64,000 bases of DNA from Streptomyces glaucescens (GCF_000761215.1 NZ_CP009438.1:5163501-5227500); one strand, 5' to 3'; positions 34,721 to 42,770 are shown, numbered from the stretch's first letter. Translations and numbers: made by a program. Notes: a model not told the origin generated them from the sequence alone.

Positions 34721-36503
34721 CCTGCGGCTCTCCGAGACGATCTCACCGTTCGGTGTGGGAGCGATCGTCGACGTGCGAGGCGAGTCGCTCATGGCGCCGG
34801 ACACGTCCTGGTGGGACAAGAAGTTCGCCCATGAGATCAGCTGTGAGCGTCTGATGGCCCGCCTCGGTGCCGGTGTCCTGAAACAACCGCCGGCGCACGC
34901 GGGCCGGGCCGCAAAGGAAACCCCTGCGCTGCCGTACTGGCGCTTTCCCGCTTGGCGGTTCTGCGAGCGCTGCGACAAGCTCTCGAAGCTGACCGGTAGG
35001 AAAAAAGGCAAGTGGAGCAACACCTGCGACTGCGGAGGCGCGCTCGTACCGATGCGGTATGTCGCCGTCTGTGAAAAGGGTAGCCACATCCAGGACATCA
35101 ACTGGTTCCAGTGGGCGCACCGGGGGCGCGCGGCGCGCCTGAACGAAGCGGTCCGCTTCTGCCGTGACTACAAGGCACTCAGGTTTCACAAGCTGGCCAC
35201 CCGCGGCGAAGGCCTCGCGGCCCTGGTCGTGAAGTGTTACGGGTGCAAGAACGAGCGCAAGCTCGCGGAACTTGTGACGAAGGGGTCCCTGCACCAAGAC
35301 GGGATCCGTTGCGCGGGACGGCAGCCCTGGGAGCCGGAGAACTCCGTCAAGAAGGCCTGCCCGTACGAGTTGGTCGCCGTGCAGCGCGGTGCCACGGGCA
35401 ACTACATCGCCGACAAAATCTCGGCTCTCGACATTCCGGAGGAGCGCCCGAAGTCAGCGGAGACGGCCGACAAGATCCGTAGTCACGTTCTCTTCGACAG
35501 AGTCGTCACCGACAACGGCGGACCGCAGTCGGAACTATTGGCCCAGCTGATCGCCAGCGATCTCGCAGTGACGCCGGAAACCGTCCTCGGAGTCGCGGCG
35601 GGGGAGGAAAACCCTGCGGGTGAGCTGCTGCTCGACCTAAAGGACGGTGAGTGGGCGGCGTTCCTGAAGAAACTCGACGAAGGACGCGACCGCACGGGAA
35701 GCGACTTCGTCGTCGACGGGAGAAGCCTTGACGGGCTCGTGGGACCACAGAGCCTCCTCGCCAAGATCAGCGGTATCGGACAGGTACGCCGGGTACGGGA
35801 GGTCCGTGCCCTGCGGGGGTTCCGACGCCACGACGCGGAAGCGAAGCTGATCAACGCCGATCTGGGGGCTGACAAGTCGTATCGGCCCACCTACCCTGCG
35901 ATCGAACTGTTCGGGGAAGGAATCTTCCTGCGGTTCGACGAGGAGAAGCTGGCCGCATGGGAGGCACAGCCGGAAGTGCAGGCACGCGCCGGCATCCTCA
36001 AGAAGAGAAGGGCGGACTCTCCCTGGGCGGGCCGCCTCGATCTGCCGGAACCCAGGTACATCGCCCTGCACACGCTGGCGCACCTGCTCATCCGGCGACT
36101 GGCGTTCGCCAGCGGCTACGCGTCTGCCTCGCTGCAGGAAAGGATCTACGCGAACTCCGACCGCACGGACAGGACCGCCGGGATCCTCATCTACACGGCG
36201 GCAGGGGACGCCCAGGGGACTCTCGGTGGTCTCGTCAGGCTCGGGGATCCCAAGAAGCTGATCCCACTCCTGGTGGCAGCCCTGGACGACGCGGACTTCT
36301 GCTCTAACGACCCGGTCTGCATCGAAAGCGACCGCCAGGGAGCCTCACAGCTGAATCTCTCGGCCTGCCACGGGTGCTCCCTGGTGAGCGAGACCTCCTG
36401 CGAGACCGGAAACCGGCTGCTGGATCGACAGCTGGTCCTGGGCGGAAGCGACGTGAGAGGACTGCTGGACGATGTTCTGACGGACGTCCGACGGCCCAGG
36501 TGA
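34701..36503 (+). CDS. drmB: DrmB-like DUF1998 protein (defence operon gene 4)
   Basis: Protein of 600 aa. The N-terminus RHDLRLSETISPFGVGAIVD is typical of DrmB. Cysteine pairs form probable zinc sites (FCERCDK with TCDCGG; CYGCKNE with a later C). The C-terminal DUF1998 part has TLAHLLIRRLAFASGY, AGILIYTAAGDAQGTLGGLV, and a last cysteine cluster (CSNDPVC, ACHGCSL, SCETGN). In DISARM, DrmB joins DrmA to bind DNA with 5' ends or unmethylated sites. ATG 34701 has GGAGGAGGTG close upstream. It is the last gene of the operon; a hairpin follows its stop codon. Confidence 0.83.
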   Translation: MEKIRHDLRLSETISPFGVGAIVDVRGESLMAPDTSWWDKKFAHEISCERLMARLGAGVLKQPPAHAGRAAKETPALPYWRFPAWRFCERCDKLSKLTGRKKGKWSNTCDCGGALVPMRYVAVCEKGSHIQDINWFQWAHRGRAARLNEAVRFCRDYKALRFHKLATRGEGLAALVVKCYGCKNERKLAELVTKGSLHQDGIRCAGRQPWEPENSVKKACPYELVAVQRGATGNYIADKISALDIPEERPKSAETADKIRSHVLFDRVVTDNGGPQSELLAQLIASDLAVTPETVLGVAAGEENPAGELLLDLKDGEWAAFLKKLDEGRDRTGSDFVVDGRSLDGLVGPQSLLAKISGIGQVRRVREVRALRGFRRHDAEAKLINADLGADKSYRPTYPAIELFGEGIFLRFDEEKLAAWEAQPEVQARAGILKKRRADSPWAGRLDLPEPRYIALHTLAHLLIRRLAFASGYASASLQERIYANSDRTDRTAGILIYTAAGDAQGTLGGLVRLGDPKKLIPLLVAALDDADFCSNDPVCIESDRQGASQLNLSACHGCSLVSETSCETGNRLLDRQLVLGGSDVRGLLDDVLTDVRRPR

Positions 36504-37087
36504 CGACCTGCGGCCCCGTGGCACCTGCTCGGGGCCACAGAGCGGCCATCCGCGGACGCTGTCGGGTGGGGTCTGCAAGCGTCGCTGCCCTCACAGGCTC
36601 TGCAATCCGTCTGCCTGAGGAAACCCCTATGGTTCTCGTCGGTCGACGGGCTGAGCTGCGGTGCCATGCTGCAACAGTTCCGGAGGGCGTTTGGGGATCC
36701 GGCATCGTTGCTGGTCAGGGCTTGCACCGCGGAAGGAGCCTAAACCGAGTCCACAGATGGTCCACGACCGCGGATCAGCCCTAAGCACTCGTAGGTCAAG
36801 ATCCGCGTGAACCCAATGGTAGGCCGCCAATGCCGGTCAGCCCTGACGCCTCCGGCACGCGGCAGGCACCCACGTGGGGGTCCCTTCGGTCATCGGGAGC
36901 GGTCGGCACAGCGGTGTGGATGCTTGCACTGCTCGTTTGAGTGCCCTGCACTGCCCACAGCTCCCTTTGTGCGCTGTTGTTGGCGTATCGGTCGGCGCGC
37001 GCCGGGCCCAAGCGATTATAGCGTCCAGATCCCTTCCAGGGGAGGATGCACGAGAGTGCCAACCAACGAATGCACAGCGGGGCGGGG
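36504..37087. other. Noncoding gap inside the island
   Basis: 584 bp between drmB and the next gene. After the terminator-like hairpin nothing is recognisable: open frames in both directions have no codon bias. The last 70 bp (with GGGGAGG at 37039-37045) should hold the promoter and ribosome binding site of the downstream gene. Confidence 0.45.
36512..36536 (+). terminator. Stem-loop after the defence operon
   Basis: GGCCCCG (36512-36518) pairs with CGGGGCC (36530-36536) over an 11-nt loop, 8 bp past the drmB stop codon. No T-tract. It fits as the operon end. Confidence 0.5.
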
Positions 37088-37648
37088 ATGAGTCAGAAGG
37101 AATCTGAGCGTGTGGCCAGCAAGCCGACGGCCCAGGAAGCACGCGAAGCTTGGGGCGCGGAGGCGTACTCGATCCTCATAGATGTAGCGCAGACGTACCA
37201 CGCAGTGATCACCTACAAGGAGTTGGCAGAGGAGATTCAGAGCAGGACTGGCATTCGGACCAAGACTCTCCTGCACAACTGGATCGGTCCGGTCTTGGGC
37301 CGGGTGGTCCGTGAAGCGCACCATCGCGGCGACCCACCGCTGACGGCACTGGTGGTCCACACGGACGACGGCAAGGTGGGCAGCGGCTACAGGGAAGTTC
37401 TGGCCGTCGCTGGAGAACCGCCGGTTGAGGACGAGCTTGAGCGTGAACACCACGCTGCCGAAGCCCGTCTTGCGTGCTACCGCCGCTTTGGAGCGACCTT
37501 GCCGCCTGGCGGTGGCGTGCCGGCCCTCGCCCTCAGGCTGCAAGCCAGCGTCGAGCGCCGCCGCGAGCGCGCTGACAAGCCGCCGCGGGTCTGTGACCGT
37601 TGCTTCGTCCAACTGCCTTCGACTGGCATCTGTGACTCGTGCGGTTAG
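37088..37648 (+). CDS. Conserved unknown protein with C-terminal zinc ribbon
   Basis: Protein of 186 aa. The central part (YSILIDVAQTYHAVITYKELAEEI, then LLHNWIGPVLGRVV and GDPPLTALVVHTDDGKVG) is a pattern I recall from small actinobacterial proteins of unknown function, often near restriction genes. The C-terminus has CDRCF and CDSCG, a zinc ribbon. Starts at 37046 and 37070 are also in frame; ATG 37088 (MSQKESERV) is a compromise, and the GGGGAGG at 37039 lies directly before ATG 37046. It could be a DNA-end or nucleotide-binding accessory factor; that is a guess. Confidence 0.6.
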   Translation: MSQKESERVASKPTAQEAREAWGAEAYSILIDVAQTYHAVITYKELAEEIQSRTGIRTKTLLHNWIGPVLGRVVREAHHRGDPPLTALVVHTDDGKVGSGYREVLAVAGEPPVEDELEREHHAAEARLACYRRFGATLPPGGGVPALALRLQASVERRRERADKPPRVCDRCFVQLPSTGICDSCG

Positions 37649-37758
37649 CTTCGCTGCGCTCCTATCCCTTGGAATGATCCCCAAGGCGTCAGGATGCTAG
37701 GTGTTGGGTCCATGGGTGTGGCCTCGCCGCCTTGTCTCTGTCTCCTACGCTGTTGGTC

Positions 37759-38753
37759 ATGGAGAAGGGGATCTTCAGCCGTGAGGCGGTACTGGGGGCA
37801 ATCGATGAGTACAACCGCCTTGGTCCGGACGAGTTTCGGCGACCTACCACTACGGCCCGGCGCGGGACTACGTACTCGTCTACGAGGGACGGCGGTACGA
37901 CTCAAAGGCGATCGCTGGCGTGGCGCATAAGTATGAACACGGCCGGGCACTGAGGCACGACGAACTGTCTGGCGGAAAGGCGGCGGCTGTCGCTTGGCTT
38001 CAACGTGCGGGATTTCAGGTCATTACGTTGCGAAACCCAGATTGGGCATGGGACGAAGTCGTGCTTGCCTGCGCACTGACGGCGGAGAACGGATGGAAGC
38101 GTATAGATGCTCCTGATCCTCGGATTGTAGAACTCTCTTCGGTGCTCCAGCTCATGCCCATCCATGACGTGGCTGTCCGCAACGAGAAGTTCCGCAACCC
38201 TAATGGTGTTGCTCGCAAGACGAGTGACCTCGCGACCAACCACCCCGACTACCGCGGTAAGCGCACCAATTGCGGGACCACGGACCTCAAGGTCATACAG
38301 GCCTTCATTGAAAGGCCCTTGGAGATGGCGGCAGCTGCCCAGCTCATCCGAGCAGGCGTGACTGACGGCTCTCTCGGCGAGGCCCCGCCGTTGCCGGATG
38401 ACGAACTTCACGACTTCGAGGCACCGGAGGGCCGACTACTCATCCGGTGGCACATCACTCGCGAGCGTAACCGCGGCTTGCGACGAAGGAAGATCGAGGC
38501 CGTGCTGCGTAGGGGCGGAACTCTGGCCTGCGAGATCTGCGACTTCGACTTCGAGCAGGTCTATGGGGATCGTGGTAGCGGCTACATAGAGTGCCATCAC
38601 GTCGTGCCCCTCCACGTAGCGGGTGAGGGCCCCACCAAGCTCACAGACCTGACCCTGATCTGTGCGAACTGCCACCGCATGATCCACCGCCACGCCCCCT
38701 GGCCTACTCCCAAGGAGCTTCGCTCACTCGTTTTGCCAGGCTCGCCCGCATAG
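37759..38753 (+). pseudogene. HNH endonuclease gene with an N-terminal frameshift
   Basis: The C-terminal part (GTG 37920 to 38753) encodes an HNH nuclease: CEICDFDFEQ, ECHHVVPLHV and LICANCHRMIHRH, with four zinc cysteines and the HH/N/H residues. The N-terminal domain is split over two frames. From ATG 37759 it reads EKGIFSREAVLGAIDEYNRL; it must shift near 37833-37845 into the frame that reads TYHYGPARDYVLVYEGRRYD and SKAIAGVAHKYE. That combined domain resembles the N-terminus of ScoMcrA-type HNH proteins as I recall them. One base appears to be missing. Either the gene is broken, a short HNH protein is made from GTG 37920, or it is a sequencing error. Confidence 0.75.
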
Positions 38754-39259
38754 TCGCGCGAGGAGATGCCTGCATAGGCAAGGAAGGAGGCGGTGCAGCC
38801 GGCGCTCCGGCGTCGTCATCCGCATGGTGTTGGCGGCGGGTTGGTTTATCCGCCGTCGAAGTAGGGCGCACCACAGCAGGAGTGCTGAACATTTAGCGCT
38901 CGGCTGCGTCCCGCCCTATTGGGCGGCCATGCGTAGTACGTGCGACTCATCAAGACCCACTCGAGTAGATGCTGCTCCGAGCTCGTGCAGTTTCCTGTGG
39001 GCGTGCTGGAATCGCAGCTCAGCTATCCAGATCCAGGGCTTACCACTGACGTCGTAGAAGACGAATCTCTCACCGGATGGCGTCTTCTGGCGTTAGGAGC
39101 GGGTGCACTGCCCGCCCCGCCTCGTCACCGTGCCCCGCGAGCACCTGGCCGTCTTCGGCATGTCGGACCACGGGCGGCTGCCTTGCGCCGAAGGGGCTCA
39201 GAGTCGTCCCGCCTGCGGCGATGCCCGACCTACTGCCGCATGCGCCCTGCACATACGCG
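38754..39259. other. Noncoding right end of the island
   Basis: About 500 bp between the HNH gene and the tRNA terminator. A CCGCCC/GGGCGG stem with a TATT loop (38911-38926) may end the HNH transcript. A short plus-strand stretch with good codon bias (about 39103-39230, containing PPRLVTVPREHLAVFGM) may be a gene remnant, but it has no supported start or end. From 39219 the sequence aligns with 23881 onward, the duplicated tRNA flank. Confidence 0.45.
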
Positions 39260-39299
39260 AAGACCCCGTTCTCAGCGTTTCCGCTGGTGACGGGGTCTT
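39260..39299 (-). terminator. Terminator of tRNA-Arg
   Basis: AAGACCCCGT (39260-39269) pairs with ACGGGGTCTT (39290-39299), with an inner AGCG/CGCT stem. It lies 18 bp 3' of the tRNA on the minus strand and is the diverged twin of the stem at 23931-23972. Confidence 0.8.
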
Positions 39300-39317
39300 T
39301 GGGCACCTCATGCAGGG

Positions 39318-39389
39318 TGCCCCCGGCAGGATTCGAACCTGCGCACACGGCTCCGGAGGCCGTTGCTCTATCCCCTGAGCTACGGGGGC
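39318..39389 (-). tRNA. tRNA-Arg (anticodon CCG)
   Basis: 72-nt cloverleaf on the minus strand. The acceptor stem GCCCCCG pairs with CGGGGGC plus discriminator A; D-stem GCTC/GAGC; anticodon stem ACGGC/GCCGT with loop CTCCGGA, giving anticodon CCG (codon CGG); T-stem GCAGG/CCTGC with loop TTCGAAT. CCA is not encoded. The 3' part lies in the att core and was probably supplied by the island, which restores the gene. Confidence 0.95.
39334..39365. repeat. Right attachment-site copy inside tRNA-Arg
   Basis: 32 bp identical to 24006-24037, covering anticodon arm to T-loop of the intact tRNA gene. Sequence to the right belongs to the tRNA 5' half only and has no counterpart at the left end. Confidence 0.82.
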
Positions 39390-39550
39390 GTGTCGTTCGC
39401 GGTGTCTCGCGGCGACGGGTAGAACACTACCAGCTCCGAGAGGGTGTTCATGAACGGGTTTCCCCGTGGTCGCGGGGGCCGGGTCGCCCGCACGGGGTGG
39501 AAGTGGGGAAAACCGGGACGCGGTGGCCGGTCCGGACCTACTCTCGAGTT

Positions 39551-40003
39551 GTGCCAGGCGCGTGGGGCCGGGTGCTTGTTGTGGACGACAACAAGGTCAT
39601 CCGGCAGTTGATCAGGGTCAATCTCGAGCTGGAGGGCCTCGAGGTCGTGACCGCGGCCGATGGTGCCGAGTGTCTGGATGTCGTGCATCAGGTGCGTCCG
39701 GATGTCGTGACCCTCGATGTCGTGATGCCGCGGCTGGACGGGCTGCGGACCGCCGCGCAGTTGCGGGCCGATCCGCGCACGCGTGAGCTGCCCGTGGCGA
39801 TCGTCAGTGCCTGCACGCCGTACGAGGTCGACAGCGGCAGCGACATCGGCGTCGACGCCTTCCTCGCCAAGCCCTTCGAGCCGGCGGAGCTGGTGCGGAT
39901 CGTGCGCCGGTTGATCGAGGAGAAGAAGGACGGCGCCGAGGCGGAGACCGGTGGGCTGCTCGGTGCGGAGGAGGGCGAGATCGCGGGGCGCGCCGGTAGC
40001 TGA
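39551..40003 (+). CDS. Single-domain response regulator
   Basis: Protein of 150 aa consisting of a receiver domain only: acidic pair VVDDNK, phosphoacceptor Asp56 in VTLDVVMP, the SAC position for Thr/Ser, and Lys in FLAKPFEP, followed by a short acidic tail. There is no output domain, so it probably acts by protein contact. The start GTG 39551 (VPGAWGRVLVVDD) is inferred from domain position; the upstream frame crosses the tRNA. No kinase is adjacent. Confidence 0.82.
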   Translation: MPGAWGRVLVVDDNKVIRQLIRVNLELEGLEVVTAADGAECLDVVHQVRPDVVTLDVVMPRLDGLRTAAQLRADPRTRELPVAIVSACTPYEVDSGSDIGVDAFLAKPFEPAELVRIVRRLIEEKKDGAEAETGGLLGAEEGEIAGRAGS

Positions 40004-40267
40004 CGTGAGTCCCGTCACCGTAGGTGTCGTGTCCTCGCCGTCCCCATGCCCCGGCCACTCACGCGTTGTCCTTCCTGTCGGCACGTAACAGCCTCACCGT
40101 CGGCGTGGACACCGTCTCGCTGCGCGAGGCGGGGGTGCCGGCCGCCCGCCTGCCCCCGTCACCACGTGCGCCCCACCCCACCCCCGCCGCCACCCCCGCC
40201 GTCCACATCCCGGACCCCCGCGAAACCTGCTCGCCTACCCACCCCCCTCCTCCCCTACGCTTGTCCC

Positions 40268-41245
40268 GTGACCCCCGTCGAGCTTTCGCGCACCGTGTTG
40301 GACGCGGTGCGCTGTGCTGTCGATGCGGGGGAGCTGAGTGTGACCGTTCCCGCGCGGGCCGTGGTGGCGCCGCCGGGGGCGGGGGGCTGGGGGGACTACG
40401 CCACCGGCATCGCGCTCCAGCTGGCCCGGCCGGCCGGGCAGCCGCCGCTGCGGGTCGCCGAGGTGATCCGGCCGTATCTGGCGGGTGCCGAGGGGGTCGG
40501 GGGGGTGCGGATCACCGGGCCCGGGTTCATCAACATCCGGCTGCGGGAGTCCGCCGCCGACCGTCTCGTCCGGGGAGTTCTCCGCGACGGACTGAGGTAC
40601 GGGCACGGTGACGCCCTCGCCGGGCAGGTGGTCCGGCTGCGTGTGCCGTACGAGGTGCGCGCAGAGGTCGTCGCCGACGCGCTCGTGCGGATCGTCGGCT
40701 CGCAGGGGGGCCGGGCGGAGGTCGGGCACGGGGAGCCGGTGACGCTGCGGCCGGTGCCCGCGCCGGAGGATCCCGCACCGCTGGATCCCGACGCCGCCCG
40801 CTGGGCGCTGCTGCATCCCGCCCCGCACGACCGGCCCCGGATCACCGCCGACCATCTCGTCCAGCGGGAGGGCAATCCGCTCTTCCGCGTCCGCTACGCC
40901 CACGCCCGCACCCGGGCTCTCGGGCGCAACGCCGCCGATCTCGGTTTCACCGCCGAGCCGGGTCCGCTCGGCGACGCCGTCGATGCCGACGGGCTGCTCG
41001 CCCTGCTCGCCGATCACCCTCGCGTTCTCTCCGCGGCCGCCACCCACCGTGCCCCGGACCGTCTCGCCCGGCATCTCGTCAGTGTCGCCGACGCCGTGCT
41101 CCCCGTCCTGCCCGCCGTGCTGCCGTGCGGTGAGGAGAAACCCTCGGCCGCCCACCGCGCCCGGCTCGCGCTCGCCGAAGCGGCCGGGACGGTGCTGGCC
41201 GGCGGCCTGTCCCTGCTCGGCATCGACGCACCCGATCATCTCTGA
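40268..41245 (+). CDS. nrtL: ArgS-related anticodon-binding protein NrtL
   Basis: Protein of 325 aa. It keeps the ends of arginyl-tRNA synthetase: the N-terminal Add-1-like part (GWGDYATGIALQLA, then GPGFINIRL) and the C-terminal DALR anticodon-binding domain (PLFRVRYAHARTRAL), ending in the family's helix pair. The catalytic core with HIGH and KMSKS motifs is missing, so it cannot charge tRNA. GTG 40268 is chosen from the domain start. It sits 17 bp before lysA, echoing the argS-lysA operon of other actinobacteria; it may bind tRNA-Arg or be a relic. Confidence 0.8.
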   Translation: MTPVELSRTVLDAVRCAVDAGELSVTVPARAVVAPPGAGGWGDYATGIALQLARPAGQPPLRVAEVIRPYLAGAEGVGGVRITGPGFINIRLRESAADRLVRGVLRDGLRYGHGDALAGQVVRLRVPYEVRAEVVADALVRIVGSQGGRAEVGHGEPVTLRPVPAPEDPAPLDPDAARWALLHPAPHDRPRITADHLVQREGNPLFRVRYAHARTRALGRNAADLGFTAEPGPLGDAVDADGLLALLADHPRVLSAAATHRAPDRLARHLVSVADAVLPVLPAVLPCGEEKPSAAHRARLALAEAAGTVLAGGLSLLGIDAPDHL

Positions 41246-41262
41246 GAGAGCCACGACACGTC

Positions 41263-42654
41263 ATGAGCCGTTCCGCACACCCCGCCGGGCCCCGTCACGC
41301 CGACGTCCTTCCCGAGGGCCACTACTCCGCTCCGCCCGCCGATCTCAACGCCCTCGACCCGAAGGTGTGGGCGCAGACCGTCACCCGGGACGGCGAGGGG
41401 GTGCTCACCGTCGGCGGGATCGACGTGAAGCGCCTCGCGGAGGAGTTCGGCACTCCCGCCTACGTCCTCGACGAGTCGGACTTCCGGGCCCGGGCGCGGG
41501 CCTGGCGCACCGCCTTCGGCCAGGACGCCGACGTGTTCTACGCGGGCAAGGCGTTCCTGTCCCGGGCCGTGGTGCGCTGGCTGCACGAGGAGGGGCTGAA
41601 CCTGGACGTGTGCTCCGGGGGTGAGCTGGCCACCGCGCTGTCCGCGGGGATGCCGGTCGACCGTATCGCCTTCCACGGCAACAACAAGTCGCCGGCGGAG
41701 ATCGAGCGGGCCGTCCGCGCCGGGGTCGGGCGGATCGTGCTCGACTCCTTCCAGGAGATCGCGCGGGTGGCGCACATCGCCCAGGAGCTGGGCAGGCGGC
41801 AGCGGGTGCAGATCCGTGTCACCGTCGGGGTGGAGGCCCACACGCACGAGTTCATCGCCACCGCCCACGAGGACCAGAAGTTCGGCATCCCGCTCGCGGG
41901 CGGGCAGGCCGCGGAGGCCGTGCGGCGGGCGCTGCAGCTCGACGGACTGGAGCTGATCGGGATCCACAGCCACATCGGGTCGCAGATCTTCGACATGTCC
42001 GGGTTCGAGGTGGCCGCGCACCGGGTGGTCGGGCTGCTGAAGGACATCCGGGACGAGCACGGTGTCGAGCTGCCGGAGATCGACCTCGGCGGCGGGCTCG
42101 GCATCGCGTACACGAGTGACGACGACCCGCGCGAGCCGCACGAGATCGCCAAGGCGCTCACCGAGATCGTGACGCGGGAGTGCGAGTCCGCCCGGCTGCG
42201 GACCCCGCGCATCTCCGTCGAGCCGGGCCGGGCCATCGTCGGGCCGACGGCGTTCACCCTGTACGAGGTCGGCACCATCAAGCCGCTCGACGGGCTGCGG
42301 ACGTACGTCTCGGTGGACGGCGGCATGTCCGACAACATCCGTACGGCGTTGTACGACGCGGAGTACAGCGTCGCTCTCGTCTCCCGCAGCTCCGACGCCG
42401 AGCCGATGCTCGCCCGGGTGGTCGGCAAGCACTGCGAGAGCGGTGACATCGTGGTGAAGGACGCGTTCCTGCCGGCCGACCTGGCGCCGGGCGACCTGAT
42501 CGCCGTACCGGCCACGGGGGCGTACTGCCGCTCCATGGCCAGCAACTACAACCATGTGCTCCGCCCGCCGGTCGTCGCCGTGCGGGACGGTGAGGCGCGG
42601 GTGATCGTCCGCCGGGAGACCGAGGACGACCTGCTGCGGCTCGACGTGGGCTGA
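41263..42654 (+). CDS. lysA: Diaminopimelate decarboxylase
   Basis: Enzyme of 463 aa that decarboxylates meso-diaminopimelate to L-lysine, the last step of lysine synthesis, using PLP. It is a fold-type III alanine-racemase-like barrel: PLP Lys96 in YAGKAFL, HSHIGSQ, GGGLGIAY, EPGRAIVG, and the C-terminal CESGD and GAYCRSMASNYN. The N-terminus has an extra 40 residues typical of actinobacteria. It lies directly after nrtL and about 150 bp before hom. Confidence 0.95.
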   Translation: MSRSAHPAGPRHADVLPEGHYSAPPADLNALDPKVWAQTVTRDGEGVLTVGGIDVKRLAEEFGTPAYVLDESDFRARARAWRTAFGQDADVFYAGKAFLSRAVVRWLHEEGLNLDVCSGGELATALSAGMPVDRIAFHGNNKSPAEIERAVRAGVGRIVLDSFQEIARVAHIAQELGRRQRVQIRVTVGVEAHTHEFIATAHEDQKFGIPLAGGQAAEAVRRALQLDGLELIGIHSHIGSQIFDMSGFEVAAHRVVGLLKDIRDEHGVELPEIDLGGGLGIAYTSDDDPREPHEIAKALTEIVTRECESARLRTPRISVEPGRAIVGPTAFTLYEVGTIKPLDGLRTYVSVDGGMSDNIRTALYDAEYSVALVSRSSDAEPMLARVVGKHCESGDIVVKDAFLPADLAPGDLIAVPATGAYCRSMASNYNHVLRPPVVAVRDGEARVIVRRETEDDLLRLDVG

Positions 42655-42721
42655 TCCCCGCCGGTGAGTCGTCGGGGGCGGAAGATCTGCGGTCCGCCGC
42701 CCCTGCGAAAATGAAATAGAC

Positions 42722-42770
42722 GTCTCACGATCCGGACCGGTGGCAGAAACCCCGGTCCGGTGAGTGAGAC
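42722..42770 (+). promoter_or_regulatory. Long nested stem-loop in the hom leader
   Basis: An outer stem GTCTCAC (42722-42728) with GTGAGAC (42764-42770), a symmetric internal loop, then CCGGACCGG (42732-42740) with CCGGTCCGG (42752-42760) and an 11-nt loop. It ends 37 bp before the hom start. It could end the lysA transcript or be a regulatory leader of the threonine genes. There is no T-tract. Confidence 0.6.

Larger units (their letters stand above)
24006..39365. mobile_element. tRNA-Arg-integrated genomic island carrying a DISARM-like defence operon
   Basis: The 15.3-kb region is bounded by 32-bp identical copies of a tRNA-Arg(CCG) segment. Homology between the ends extends about 125 bp further left of each core and includes the tRNA terminator, so the element carried its own tRNA 3' end and flank, and the original 3' flank now sits at 23881-24005. 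Base composition inside is clearly less GC-rich than the flanks, especially 24.3-28.5 kb. Genes that would follow in a typical Streptomyces order resume outside. No integrase, excisionase, replication or transfer gene is recognisable, so it appears immobilised. Confidence 0.8.

Noticed and set aside
36504..37045. A DISARM drmC or methyltransferase remnant downstream of drmB.
   Set aside because: No HKD, SAM-binding or NPPY-like motif appears in any frame of the gap.
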